DNA of 64,000 nt from Micromonospora sp. WMMD1102 (GTDB lineage Bacteria > Actinomycetota > Actinomycetes > Mycobacteriales > Micromonosporaceae), in contig NZ_JARUBN010000001.1 of the NCBI RefSeq assembly GCF_029626265.1, positions 3,596,001 through 3,660,000 of the forward strand, given 5' to 3'. Each line of letters starts with the position of its first letter. The first letter of the stretch is position 1. Positions 8,572 to 18,105 of this stretch are shown piece by piece. Below the pieces are notes generated by a model. It saw only the letters and a list, made by a program, of their open reading frames with translations, ran no database searches and was not told the origin of the DNA. Both the position numbers and the translations under genes were made by a program.

Positions 8572-9458
8572 ACCCGTTCCACCTCCCTCGTGCCGAACAG
8601 CCCGTACGGGCGGACCAGCAGGACCAGCAGCATCAGCACGTACGGGCTGATCACCGAGACGTTGCCGCCGAGCCACGGCGCGTGCTGCTGGTAGGTGGCG
8701 GCGAGTTCCTGGATCGTCCCGACCGCCAGCCCGCCGACCACCGCACCCGGCAGCGAGTCGAGTCCACCGAGGATGATCACCGGCAGGGCGGTCAGTGCGA
8801 CCAGCCAGAGCGCACCGTCGACGCTGGCTCCGGCGGCGGCGAAGGTGCCGGCCACCGCCGCCAGCCCGCCGGCCAGCGCCCAGGACAGTGCGAAGACCGC
8901 ACCGACCGAGACGCCCTGGGCCAGTGCCGCCTCCTGGTCGTACGCGGCGGCCCGCATCGCCAGCCCCATCCGGGTGTACCGGAAGAAGGCGAAGAGCCCG
9001 GCGACCAGCACGCCGGTGGCGAGCAGTGCCGCGAGGTGCCGCTGTTGCAGGTCGATCCCGGTGCCGGGCAGTGGCACGGTACGCAGCCCCCACGGGTCGC
9101 CGACGTGTCGGACGTCCAGCCCGATGAACCCGTTGACCACCACCCGGACCGCGACGTCCACCCCGAGGGTGATGATGGCGACCGTGAACGCCGGCCGGCC
9201 GACCATCGGGCGGACAGCCACCCGTTCCACCCCGAGCGCCAGCCCGGCGGTTCCGACGGCGGCGACCGGCAGCGCGAGCCAGAAGCCGAGCGGGCCGGCC
9301 AGGTAGGTGACGAGTACCGCGCCGGCGAGCATGAAGGCCGGCTGGGCGAAACTGATCACCCTGGTGGCCTTGTAGACGATGACGAATCCGAGGGCCAGCA
9401 GGGCGTAGACGCTGCCGGTGCCCAGCCCGCGCAGCAGGCTCTCGGCCAGCTCGGTCAT
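8568..9458 (-). CDS. livH: LivH-type ABC permease
   Basis: A 296-residue permease of the LivH family with about eight membrane segments. The opening LLRGLGTGSVYALLALGFVI and the motif ATRVISFAQPAFMLAGA (usually NFAHG) are typical. The loop RYTRMGLAMRAAAYDQEAALAQGV is the ATPase-coupling region. The ATG at 9458 overlaps the acyl-CoA ligase stop by four bases. It partners LivM in substrate passage. Confidence 0.88.
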   Translation of the reverse strand: MTELAESLLRGLGTGSVYALLALGFVIVYKATRVISFAQPAFMLAGAVLVTYLAGPLGFWLALPVAAVGTAGLALGVERVAVRPMVGRPAFTVAIITLGVDVAVRVVVNGFIGLDVRHVGDPWGLRTVPLPGTGIDLQQRHLAALLATGVLVAGLFAFFRYTRMGLAMRAAAYDQEAALAQGVSVGAVFALSWALAGGLAAVAGTFAAAGASVDGALWLVALTALPVIILGGLDSLPGAVVGGLAVGTIQELAATYQQHAPWLGGNVSVISPYVLMLLVLLVRPYGLFGTREVERV

Positions 9459-11482
9459 CGGGCCGCCTCCCCGGCTCGGGACGACCCCGGGCCGGCCTGC
9501 GCCGGGCCGGCCTGCGCCGAACCCGCCTGCGCCGAGCCGGCCCGGCGCGCGGCGCCGGTGTACATCTCGTCGATCAGGTCGGCGAAGCGGTCGGCGACGG
9601 CGGCCCGGCGTACCTTCTGGGTGGCGGTCAGCTCGCCGTCGTCGTGGTCGAGTTCCTTGGGCAGCAGGGTGAACCTCCGGACCTGCTCGACCGGGGCCCG
9701 TCCCGCGTTCACCGCCGCGACCAGCCCCTCGACCAGGGCCCGGACCTCCGGCTTGCCGGCCAGGTCCCGATAGGTGGTGTACGCCAGCCCCCGGCGCTGT
9801 GCCCACTCCCCCACCGTCTCCAGCTCGATCCCGACCAGCGCCGTCAGGTACGGTCGGCGGTCGCCGACCAGGACCGCCTCCTTGACGTACGGCGACGTCT
9901 TGAGGGCGTTCTCGATGTCGGAGGGGGCGACGTTCTTGCCACCCGCGGTGATCATGATGTCCCTGGCCCGGTCGGTGATCCGCACGTGGGTGCCGTCGAC
10001 CCACTCGCCGATGTCGCCGGTGCGCAGCCAGCCCTCCGGGTCGAGCGCCACCGCCGTCGCCGCCGGATCCCGGTAGTAGCCGGCGAAGACGCCCGGATGC
10101 CGGGTCAGGATCTCCCCGGTCGACTCGTCGATCCGCAGCTCGACGCCGGGGTGCGGCTCGCCGACCGTGCCGAGCCGGACCCGGCCCGGCCGGTTCCCGG
10201 TGGCGACGGCGGTGTTCTCGGTCATCCCGTACACCTCGTGCATCCGCACGCCGATGCCCATGAAGAAGCGCAGCACGTCCGGGGCGATCGGGGCGGCACC
10301 GGAGGCGGCGTACCGGACCCGGCGCATCCCGATCCGCACCCGCAACGCCCGGTAGCAGCAGAGCCAGCCGATCGCGTACGCGAGCAGGGTGCCGGCGGTG
10401 TGCCGTCCGCCGGTCCGGACCAGCGTGCCGGCGATCCGGTCTGCGACCGTCAGCCACAGCCGGGCGTTCCACCCCTTGACCGGCGAGGCGTTGGCCAGCC
10501 GGATGGTCACGCCGGCCAGGATCTTCTCCCAGATCCGGGGTACGCCGAACAGGATCGTGGGCTGCACCTCGCGCAGGTTCGCCTGCACGGTGTCGATCGA
10601 CTCGGCGAACGCCACCTGCACCCCGGCACCGGCGTTGAACCAGGTGGTGAAGATCCGTTCCGCGACATGGCAGAGCGGCAGGTACGACAGCAGCAGGTCG
10701 TACGGCCCCGGCGGTGGATCGGTGAAGCCGCCGCCGTCGACAAGCGTCCGGATCGCGAAGTCCACGTTGGCGACGGTCAGCATCGCGCCCTTCGGCGGGC
10801 CGGTGGTGCCGGAGGTGTAGATCAGCGTGGCCACGTCCTCGGCGGTCGCCGACGCCATCCGGGCCTCGACCGTCGCCGGCTCGGCCGCCCGGTGCTCGGC
10901 GCCGATCGCCAGCAGCTCGTCCCAGCCGAGCAGGGCGGGATGCCGGTAGCGGCGCCGGATGCCGCGCGGTTCGAGATAGACGATCCGCTCCAGGTCCGGG
11001 CAGTCGTCGAGCACCGCCAGCGCCTTGTCGACCTGCTCCTGGTCCTCGGCTACCAGCACCCGGGCACCGGAGTGCGCGAGCAGGTAGCCGACCTCCGGAG
11101 CCGGGTTGGTCGGGTAGAGCCCGACCGTCGCCGCCCGCAGCGCCACGGTCGCCACGTCGGTGAAGAGCCACTCCCGGCGGTTCTCCGCGTGGATCGCCAC
11201 CCGGTCGCCCGGTTGGACGCCGAGCGCCAGCAGCCCGTGCGCCACGGTCTGCACGGTGTCCCAGTACCCGGCCCAGGTGACCTCCTGCCAGATGCCCCGG
11301 TCCTTCTCCCGCATCGCCACCGCGTCCGGACTGTCCTGGGCCCGGTCGCGGACCCGTACCGCGAGGGTGCGGACCGGCTCCACACCTGCCGGCACCTCCA
11401 CCGCCGGGCCGGCCGGGCCGACGCCCGCCGAGCCCGCACCGGCGGCGGTCACGGAGCCGCCGGCGGCGGTCGATTCGGTCAT
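9455..11482 (-). CDS. Long-chain acyl-CoA synthetase (AMP-forming), inside the liv operon
   Basis: A 675-residue ANL-superfamily adenylate-forming ligase of the FadD15/long-chain acyl-CoA synthetase type. Visible motifs are the P-loop IYTSGTTGPPKGAML near residue 237, the MTENTAVATGNRPG region, and the ITDRARDIMITAGGKNVAPSDIEN hinge with the catalytic-lysine region behind it. It activates a carboxylic acid to its acyl-AMP and then to the CoA thioester in the cytosol. A GGAGG lies just before the ATG at 11482, and both ends overlap neighbours by four bases (livG upstream, livH downstream). The position suggests activation of the imported substrate, as in vectorial acylation. The N-terminal 30 residues are glycine/alanine-rich and not conserved. 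Confidence 0.88.
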   Translation of the reverse strand: MTESTAAGGSVTAAGAGSAGVGPAGPAVEVPAGVEPVRTLAVRVRDRAQDSPDAVAMREKDRGIWQEVTWAGYWDTVQTVAHGLLALGVQPGDRVAIHAENRREWLFTDVATVALRAATVGLYPTNPAPEVGYLLAHSGARVLVAEDQEQVDKALAVLDDCPDLERIVYLEPRGIRRRYRHPALLGWDELLAIGAEHRAAEPATVEARMASATAEDVATLIYTSGTTGPPKGAMLTVANVDFAIRTLVDGGGFTDPPPGPYDLLLSYLPLCHVAERIFTTWFNAGAGVQVAFAESIDTVQANLREVQPTILFGVPRIWEKILAGVTIRLANASPVKGWNARLWLTVADRIAGTLVRTGGRHTAGTLLAYAIGWLCCYRALRVRIGMRRVRYAASGAAPIAPDVLRFFMGIGVRMHEVYGMTENTAVATGNRPGRVRLGTVGEPHPGVELRIDESTGEILTRHPGVFAGYYRDPAATAVALDPEGWLRTGDIGEWVDGTHVRITDRARDIMITAGGKNVAPSDIENALKTSPYVKEAVLVGDRRPYLTALVGIELETVGEWAQRRGLAYTTYRDLAGKPEVRALVEGLVAAVNAGRAPVEQVRRFTLLPKELDHDDGELTATQKVRRAAVADRFADLIDEMYTGAARRAGSAQAGSAQAGPAQAGPGSSRAGEAAR

Positions 11483-12404
11483 CGCGGCTCCTCCCGTCGA
11501 GCCAGGTCCCCCGGCTGCCCGTCGTCCCCCGATTGCGCTTCGCCGCCAGGCCGCAATTCGCCGCCCAGCCGGGCGGACGGCTCGCCCTTCGGGACTGGTG
11601 GGTTCGCGCCGAGGTAGGCGCGCACGACGTCCGGATGGTGCGGGATCTCCGCCGGAGTGCCGGTCGCGACCACCTGGCCGAAGTCGACCACCAGCACCCG
11701 GTCGGCGAGGTCCATCACCAGTCCCATGTCGTGCTCGACCAGCACGATCGGGATGTCCAGCTCGTCACGCACGTCGAGGACGAACCGGGCCATGTCCTCG
11801 GTCTCCTCCAGGTTCATCCCGGCGACCGGTTCGTCCAGCAGCAGCAGTTTCGGTTCCATCGCCAGGGCCCGACCCAGCTCGACCCGCTTCTGCACCCCGT
11901 ACGGCAGCAGACCGACCGGCATCCGCCGCCAGCGTTCCAGTTCGAGGAAGTCCACGATCTCCTCGACCGCGGCCCGGTTGGCGATCTCGGCCCGGCGTGC
12001 CCGGCCGAGCCAGCCGATCGCGGCGAGCGGTCCGTAGTCGATGTGGTGGTGCCGGCCGAGCAGCAGGTTGTCCAGCACGGTGAGGTTGCCGAAGAGCTCG
12101 ACGTTCTGGAAGGTCCGGGCCATCCCGAGCGCCGCGATGGCGTGCGGCCGGCGCCCGACCAGGTCCACGCCGTCGAAGACGACCCGACCGGTCTGCGGCC
12201 GGTAGACCCCGGAGAGGACGTTGAAGATGGAGGTCTTGCCCGAGCCGTTCGGTCCGATGATGGCGAAGAGTTCGTGCCGGCCGACCGTGAAGCTCACCCC
12301 GTCGATGGCCCGTACGCCCGCGAAGTGCAGCCGGACGTCCTCGAACCACAGGATCGGGTCCGCACCGTCCCGCCCGGTCACGGCCCCGGCCGGCGCCGTC
12401 GTCG

Positions 12405-12408
<4 letters not shown>
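11479..12408 (-). CDS. livG: LivG-type ABC ATPase
   Basis: A 309-residue ATP-binding subunit. Walker A is IIGPNGSGKTSIFN, the Q-loop is ARTFQNVELF, the signature is the unusual LLPYGVQKRVELGRAL (usually LSxGxQRxxE), and Walker B is LLLLDEPVAGMN followed by VLVEHDMGLVM. The GMNxxE element after Walker B is typical of LivG. The GTG at 12408 overlaps the livF stop (GTGA). About 35 C-terminal residues are a hydrophilic tail rich in Gly, Glu and Arg. It drives the LivHM channel together with LivF. Confidence 0.88.
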
Positions 12409-13193
<785 letters not shown>

Positions 13194-13241
13194 CCGGGAA
13201 CCCCCGGCTTCCGGTTGTGGCGCGGCTCACAAAGTTACCGG

Positions 13242-13270
13242 ACATTAACCAGGGCGCAACGTTCCGTCAA
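13242..13270 (-). promoter_or_regulatory. Promoter of the liv-type operon
   Basis: On the minus strand TTGACG (13270-13265) and TAATGT (13247-13242) are separated by exactly 17 bases, a good match to the housekeeping sigma consensus. They would start transcription near 13235, about 40 bases before livF. The remaining spacer back to the CHRD gene (13271-13472) holds a tandem repeat and no gene. Confidence 0.7.
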
Positions 13271-13368
13271 GAGCATCGAGCTGGCGACCGCCGGTCCGCA
13301 CCGGATCGGTGGAGGTGGAAGGCACTCACGGCTGTCGGTTGTGGACCGATCGGCCCGGCCCGACCGCG

Positions 13369-13440
13369 CCCCGCACAAGCCCGACCATGGCACGCACAAG
13401 CCCGACCGTGGGCCGCACAAGCCCGACCGTGCCCCGCACA
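13369..13440. repeat. 21-bp tandem repeat upstream of the liv operon
   Basis: Three consecutive copies of GCACAAGCCCGACC plus a variable 7-base tail (period about 21 bases) and a degraded fourth start (CCGCACACC). They lie in the intergenic region between the CHRD gene and the liv promoter. Confidence 0.8.
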
Positions 13441-13472
13441 CCGCAGGCCGCCGCGGGCGGCGTCTCGGCGCT

Positions 13473-14039
13473 TCAGTGCCAGTGCCGGCCGAGCTGGCCG
13501 CGGATCTCGCCGCCGGGATAGCGCGAGCTGTGCACGTTGACGTACGCCGCACCGGCCCGTACCGCCGCGACCAGCTCGTCGAACTCACCGGGCGCGATCC
13601 CCTGCGCGGTCGGACCGATCACGTCGGCCGGCCGGATGGTCCCGCTGAGCATGGCCGGCGAGGCGGGGCAGGACTGGGTGCCGGCCGGCCCGTTGCCGAG
13701 GTTGGTGCAGAGGAAGGCGCTTATCCCGCCGCTCTGGGCCCGGCCGCCGAAATGGATGTGTGCCTGGGTGACGTCACCGGAGAGTGCGTCGTAGCTGAGC
13801 CGGTACGTCACTTCCTGGTCCTCCTCGTCGATGGCGAGGCTGAAGCCGCCGTTGCCGGTGGTCGAGACCGCCAGCGGGTCCTCCTGGTAGCCGCTGAGCC
13901 GTTCCCGGGCGACTCCCCAGCGGTCCCGCTCCTCTTCGTTGCGGTCGGCGTTCTCCAGCACGATCCTGGCCGTTCCCGCCCCGGCGACGAGAAGGGCCAC
14001 CACCGAGACCACCGCGCCGTACCATCGTCGGATCATCAT
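13473..14039 (-). CDS. Secreted/anchored CHRD-domain protein
   Basis: A 188-residue protein with an N-terminal membrane segment (about residues 8-27) that acts as a signal or anchor, then a CHRD (chordin) domain from about residue 60. The domain is recognised by VTYRLSYDALSGDVTQAHIH, GGISAFLCTNLG and the terminal block AAYVNVHSSRYPGGEIRGQL. CHRD proteins of bacteria are extracellular and functionally uncharacterised; they are often metal-associated through histidines such as those seen here. A GGGGAGG lies just before the ATG at 14039. There is no operon partner. Confidence 0.8.
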   Translation of the reverse strand: MMIRRWYGAVVSVVALLVAGAGTARIVLENADRNEEERDRWGVARERLSGYQEDPLAVSTTGNGGFSLAIDEEDQEVTYRLSYDALSGDVTQAHIHFGGRAQSGGISAFLCTNLGNGPAGTQSCPASPAMLSGTIRPADVIGPTAQGIAPGEFDELVAAVRAGAAYVNVHSSRYPGGEIRGQLGRHWH

Positions 14040-14177
14040 CGTCGCGCCTCCCCGGTCCCACCCCGGCCGATGCCCGTCACCCGGTTCAACTGGGCGTACG
14101 CCAGCCGAGGCACGACAGTCGGCTGACGGATCGTGGACAGAGAGTAGTTGTGGACAGCTGGGACGATCCGGTAGGTG

Positions 14178-15581
14178 TCAGTCCCGCAGCCGGGCGAGGT
14201 GCCGCATCTTGTTCATCGCGTCCAACGCGGCGACCTTGTACGCCTCGGCCAGGGTCGGATAGTTGAAGACCGCGTCGACCAGGTAGTCGACGGTGCCGTG
14301 GCAGCCCATCACCGCCTGTCCGATGTGCACGAGTTCGGTGGCTCCGGTGCCGAAGATGTGCACTCCGAGCAGCCGGCCGCTCTCCGGAGCGACGAGCAAC
14401 TTCAACATCCCGTACGAGTCGCCGCTGATCGCACCCCTGGCGAGCTCGCGGTACCGGGAGATGCCCACCTCGAACGGCACCTTCTCCCGGGTCAGCTCGT
14501 CCTCGGTACGCCCGATGAAACTGATCTCCGGGATGGTGTAGATGCCGATCGGCTGCGCCTCGGACAGGGCCCGGGCGGGTTCGTCGCAGGCGTGGTGCGC
14601 CGCCAGCCGGCCCTGCTCCATCGAGGTGGAGGCGAGCGCCGGAAAGCCGATCACGTCCCCGACCGCGTAGATGTGCGGCACCGCCGTCCGGAAGTCCGGG
14701 TCGACCTCGATCCGACCCCGCTTGTCGGCGGCCAGCCCGGCGTTCTCCAGGTCGAGTTCGCTGCCCAGCCCCTGCCGGCCGGCGGAGTACATCACGGTGT
14801 CGGCGGCGATCCGTTTGCCGCTCTCCAGTACCGCGATGGCTCCCCGGGCGTGCCGCTCCACCGCCGCGACCGCCTCGCTGAACCGGAAGGTCACCGCGAG
14901 GTCCCGGAGGTGGTACTTCAGTGCCTCCACGATCTCCAGGTCACAGAACTCGAGCATGTGGTCGCGCCGCTCGACCACGGTGACCTTGGTGCCGAGCGCG
15001 GCGAACATCGAGGCGTACTCGATGCCGATCACCCCCGCGCCGACCACGACCATCGAGTTCGGCACCCGGTCCAGGTTGATGATGCCGTCCGAGTCGATGA
15101 TCGTCCGCTCGTCGAAGTCCACACTCGCCGGTCGGGCCGGCCGGGTGCCGACGGCGATGATGATCTTCTCGGCGGTGACCTTCGACTCCCGGCCGGCCGG
15201 GTCGGTCACCGCGACCGTGTGCGGGTCGGCGAACCGGGCGGTCCCGGTGATCAGGCGTACCCGGTTGCGGGCCAGCTGGCTGCGGACCACGTCGACCTCC
15301 CGGCCGATGACGTGTTGGGTCCGCGCCGTCAGGTCGGCGACGGTGATGTCGTCCTTGAGCCGGTAACTCTGGCCGTACACCTCCCGCTGGCTCAACCCGG
15401 TCAGATAGAGCACCGCCTCGCGCAGCGTCTTGGACGGCACCGTGCCGGTGTTGATGCACACCCCGCCGACCATGTGCTGCCGTTCCGCCACCGCCACCCG
15501 GCGGCCGAGCTTGGCCGCCGCGATCGCCGCCTTCTGACCACCCGGCCCCGAACCCATCACGAGCACGTCGAAGTCATGCAC
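14178..15581 (-). CDS. sthA: Soluble pyridine nucleotide transhydrogenase SthA
   Basis: A 467-residue flavoprotein of the pyridine nucleotide-disulfide oxidoreductase family. The FAD-binding [14 protein letters not shown] lies at the N-terminus and the NAD(P)-binding [17 protein letters not shown] mid-protein, followed by [12 protein letters not shown] and a C-terminal dimerisation domain. The redox position reads [11 protein letters not shown]: only one of the two cysteines of dihydrolipoamide dehydrogenase is present and GT replaces GC, which is the SthA pattern. It equilibrates NADPH with NAD+ in the cytosol. The start is the GTG at 15581. Confidence 0.9.
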   Translation of the reverse strand: MHDFDVLVMGSGPGGQKAAIAAAKLGRRVAVAERQHMVGGVCINTGTVPSKTLREAVLYLTGLSQREVYGQSYRLKDDITVADLTARTQHVIGREVDVVRSQLARNRVRLITGTARFADPHTVAVTDPAGRESKVTAEKIIIAVGTRPARPASVDFDERTIIDSDGIINLDRVPNSMVVVGAGVIGIEYASMFAALGTKVTVVERRDHMLEFCDLEIVEALKYHLRDLAVTFRFSEAVAAVERHARGAIAVLESGKRIAADTVMYSAGRQGLGSELDLENAGLAADKRGRIEVDPDFRTAVPHIYAVGDVIGFPALASTSMEQGRLAAHHACDEPARALSEAQPIGIYTIPEISFIGRTEDELTREKVPFEVGISRYRELARGAISGDSYGMLKLLVAPESGRLLGVHIFGTGATELVHIGQAVMGCHGTVDYLVDAVFNYPTLAEAYKVAALDAMNKMRHLARLRD

Positions 15582-15653
15582 CCCACCAGTCTGGCAGGCC
15601 GGAGATCGGACCGCGCGGGGCCGATCGGTCGGTTACCGCAGGTGGTCCGGAAC

Positions 15654-16490
15654 TCACCGACGTCCGTCCATCAACCGGTGCAGGTTCTGCCGCCACGCCT
15701 GCGCGAAACCGGGTTCGCCGCGACCGTGCGCCCAGACCACGACGAAGACCGAGGTCAGCGCCCCGCAGGCGTGCAGCACCGCCCGGTCGGCGTCGCCGAG
15801 GGTACGCCGGTAGCCGGCCAGGAACGCCTCGGCGAGGTCCGGCCGGTCCCGCCACGGGCCGAAGTAGAGCCGGTTCAGGTCGTTGACCCACATCTCCGGG
15901 CCGGCCCACTCGAAGTCGACGACGTGCACCTGCCTGTCGCCGGTCACCAGCCAGTTGCGCGGGCCGTAGTCGAGGTGGCACGGCACCCGGACCGGTGCCG
16001 GGACGCCGGCCAGGGCGCGCAGCCCGGCGCGGACGAAGTCGAGTTCCCGGGGTTCGAGCAGTTCCCGCGCCGGGGTGGCGAGCCGGTCGAGTTCGTCGAG
16101 CTTCTCGGCGACCAGGTCGGTCCAGGGCGGCAGCGTTGCGCTGTCGTGCAGCCGACGCAGCAGTACGCCGGCCCGGTGCTGCACCTCCGGGTCGGTGGCG
16201 TACGGCAGGCCGGGGCCACCCGGCACCGCCGAGAGCACGAGTGCGAACCGGCCGTCGTCGTACGCCCGCAGCCTCGGTGCGCGCCCGCCGAGCCCCGGCA
16301 CCCAGCGGCGGTACGCCGAGAGTTCCCGCCGGTAGCGCTCCGGGTCGCCGTGCCCCTTCACGAACCAGGTGACGCCCTCGCCGTCGCGCACCTCCAGCAC
16401 GCCGGCCACCCCGTGCGGCCAGGACCGGTCCGCGACCACCCGGACCGGCCCGAGCACCTGCCGCGCGTACCCGACCAGGTCGTCGCGCAT
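15654..16490 (-). CDS. Phosphotransferase (APH fold) family protein
   Basis: A 278-residue kinase-fold protein of the aminoglycoside phosphotransferase/choline kinase superfamily. The catalytic loop CHLDYGPRNWLV (HxDxxxxN) and the metal-binding VVDFEWAG (DxE/D) are intact, and an N-terminal lobe has a GxxxWFVKGH-type lysine. A GGGGAGG precedes the ATG at 16490. Members phosphorylate small hydroxyl compounds. Resistance to an aminoglycoside is possible, but most chromosomal actinobacterial members are uncharacterised, so no substrate is assigned. Confidence 0.75.
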   Translation of the reverse strand: MRDDLVGYARQVLGPVRVVADRSWPHGVAGVLEVRDGEGVTWFVKGHGDPERYRRELSAYRRWVPGLGGRAPRLRAYDDGRFALVLSAVPGGPGLPYATDPEVQHRAGVLLRRLHDSATLPPWTDLVAEKLDELDRLATPARELLEPRELDFVRAGLRALAGVPAPVRVPCHLDYGPRNWLVTGDRQVHVVDFEWAGPEMWVNDLNRLYFGPWRDRPDLAEAFLAGYRRTLGDADRAVLHACGALTSVFVVVWAHGRGEPGFAQAWRQNLHRLMDGRR

Positions 16491-16534
16491 GTTTCCTCCC
16501 CGGAGTCGCCGCCGCGCGTGCCTCCCTCGGAAGT

Positions 16535-17038
16535 TCAGGACCGGCGCGGCAGCCTGTGCAGTACGACGTCGTGCAGCCGACCGCCGGAGATCTCGACCGT
16601 CAGGTAGGTGGCGTACGGCTGGCGGCGCCGGTCGGTCGGCGAGCCGGGATTGAGCAGCCGCAGCCCGCCCGGCGCCTCGCTGTCCCAGGGGATGTGCGAG
16701 TGCCCGAAGACCAACAGGTCGGCGTCACCGAACCGCTCCGCGCATCGGCGTTCCCGGCCGGCGGCCGGGCCGGTCTCGTGCACCACCGCGACCCGCAGGC
16801 CGGCCAGCTCGACCCGGGCGACCTCGGGGAGCCGGGCCCGCAGTCGCGGGCCGTCGTTGTTGCCGTGCACCCCGACCAGCCGGGCGGCCCGGGACTCCAG
16901 GACGTCGAGCAGCGGCTCGTGCACCCAGTCGCCGGCGTGGACGACCACGTCCGCCTCGTCGACCGCCGCCCAGAGCTGCGGGGGCAGGTCCCGGGCCCGC
17001 TTCGGCACATGGGTGTCCGCCATCAGCACCAGGCGCAC
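16535..17038 (-). CDS. YfcE-type metallophosphoesterase
   Basis: A 167-residue calcineurin-like phosphoesterase of the YfcE/MJ0936 group, full length for the family. Metal ligands appear in order: ADTHVP (DxH), HAGDW (GD), GNNDGP (GNH/D), HETG, and GHSHIPW (GHxH). It is a cytosolic phosphodiesterase of unknown natural substrate. The start is the GTG at 17038 with GAAGG just upstream. It overlaps the end of the preceding small gene by 16 bases. Confidence 0.85.
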   Translation of the reverse strand: MRLVLMADTHVPKRARDLPPQLWAAVDEADVVVHAGDWVHEPLLDVLESRAARLVGVHGNNDGPRLRARLPEVARVELAGLRVAVVHETGPAAGRERRCAERFGDADLLVFGHSHIPWDSEAPGGLRLLNPGSPTDRRRQPYATYLTVEISGGRLHDVVLHRLPRRS

Positions 17039-17460
17039 GCCTTCACCCTATCGGTTCCGCCGCACCGGCACGCTCCCGAACCTGCGGTGGTGGCCTCCCG
17101 CGGGGCCGTCCGACACCGGGCGCAGCGTGTCGGCCCGGCCCACGGATGGTGGGCCGGGCCGGCACGGATGGAGCTACCGGGTTCGCCCGGAGGGCCGCGC
17201 TGCCGGCGCCATCGGTTTCCCGTGGCAGCCGCCTCGACGGCGACGAACCGTGCGCCGTCGGGCGGCCCGACGGGCCAGTGCGGAGGTCGTCGCCCCGGCC
17301 GTGGCCCAGCCGGTGGCGGGAGCGGCGGCTGGTTCCAGCACGCGTCGACGAGCGCCTCGAACTCCGCCCGCACGAGTTCGTCGTCCCGGACGAGGAGTTC
17401 GACAAACGCCTCGTGGACCGACCGGGTCGTCGAGACCTCGTCCCGTACGCCGCTGGGCAT
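17023..17460 (-). CDS. Small protein of unknown function
   Basis: Not recognised. A 145-residue frame whose ATG at 17460 has a full GGAGG nine bases upstream, which is the main support for it. The N-terminal third (SVHEAFVELLVRDDELVRAE) is acidic and helical and looks like a real protein. The rest is rich in Pro, Arg, Gly and Cys (seven cysteines in the last 40 residues) and may be disordered or a frameshifted tail. It ends inside the start of the phosphoesterase gene, which suggests coupling. If the tail is an artefact, the true gene could be shorter. Confidence 0.5.
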   Translation of the reverse strand: MPSGVRDEVSTTRSVHEAFVELLVRDDELVRAEFEALVDACWNQPPLPPPAGPRPGRRPPHWPVGPPDGARFVAVEAAATGNRWRRQRGPPGEPGSSIRAGPAHHPWAGPTRCARCRTAPREATTAGSGACRCGGTDRVKACAWC

Positions 17461-17527
17461 CCGCCTCACCCTCCGCCGTCGACTGTCCCCGGAAGCCGGC
17501 GAACCGCCGGGCCGGGTGCGATGCCTG

Positions 17528-17977
17528 TCAGGCGTTGATGACCTTCTGCTGGGATCCGGCCGTGCCGGAGGTGATCGTCACCCGGCGGGGCTTGGCCTGC
17601 TCCCGCACCGGGATCCGCACGGCCAGCACACCGTTCTCGTGGCTCGCCTCGATCCGGTCGGTGTCCAGGCCGTCGCCGAGGAAGATCTGTCGGGAGAAGG
17701 CTCCGAGCGGTCGTTCCGAGACCTGGGCCCGGGCGTTCTCGCCGAGGTGCGGCGGACGGCGCTCGGCGCGGACGGTCAGCAGGTTCCGCTCGACGTTCAG
17801 CTCGATCGCGTCCGGGGCGACCCCGGGAAGGTCGAACGCGACGACGAACTCCTCGTCGTTGCGGTAGGCGTCCATCGGAATCGCCGTCGGCCGGGACCGG
17901 GTGCCGGAGACGAGCGTGCCGAGGGCCTGCTGTGCGAAGCGGTCGAACTCGCGGAAGGTGTCGGTGCGCATCAACAT
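17528..17977 (-). CDS. hsp18: Hsp18/Hsp20-family small heat-shock protein
   Basis: A 149-residue alpha-crystallin-domain chaperone that holds unfolding proteins in the cytosol. The domain starts near residue 40 (PMDAYRNDEEFVVAFDLPGV) and includes LTVRAERR and the ENGVLAVRIPV C-terminal strand of the family. The start at 17977 is fixed by GGAGG nine bases upstream. It faces a RheA-type regulator gene across a shared operator, the arrangement known for hsp18/rheA in Streptomyces albus. Confidence 0.92.
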   Translation of the reverse strand: MLMRTDTFREFDRFAQQALGTLVSGTRSRPTAIPMDAYRNDEEFVVAFDLPGVAPDAIELNVERNLLTVRAERRPPHLGENARAQVSERPLGAFSRQIFLGDGLDTDRIEASHENGVLAVRIPVREQAKPRRVTITSGTAGSQQKVINA

Positions 17978-18008
17978 CGGAATCCACCTCCTAGTGCTGG
18001 TCGACAGG

Positions 18009-18039
18009 TTGTCAATGCGCGACACCTCGGTTGTATCAT
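18009..18039 (+). promoter_or_regulatory. Probable promoter of the RheA-type gene, with TGTC-N7-GACA palindrome
   Basis: TTGTCA (18009-18014) and TTGTAT (18031-18036) with 16 bases between them form a plausible plus-strand -35/-10. The -35 overlaps a small palindrome TGTC-N7-GACA at 18010-18024, a possible second operator half for autoregulation. Confidence 0.5.
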
Positions 18040-18057
18040 GTCGTCGCAATGATGACA
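18039..18057. promoter_or_regulatory. RheA operator between hsp18 and its repressor
   Basis: TGTCGTC-GCAAT-GATGACA matches, with one base changed, the RheA binding site TGTCATC-N5-GATGACA described in S. albus. It overlaps TTGTCA on the minus strand (18058-18053), the likely -35 of hsp18, with GATACA (18037-18032) as the probable -10. This explains repression of hsp18 at normal temperature. Confidence 0.8.
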
Positions 18058-18105
18058 AGAAGATGGGTCATCACACAGACGACGGCTGTCGGAGATGGGG
18101 AACGG

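Noticed and set aside
13369..13440. CRISPR-like array
   Set aside because: The period is only 21 bases with a 7-base variable part, there are three copies, no cas genes, and no leader.
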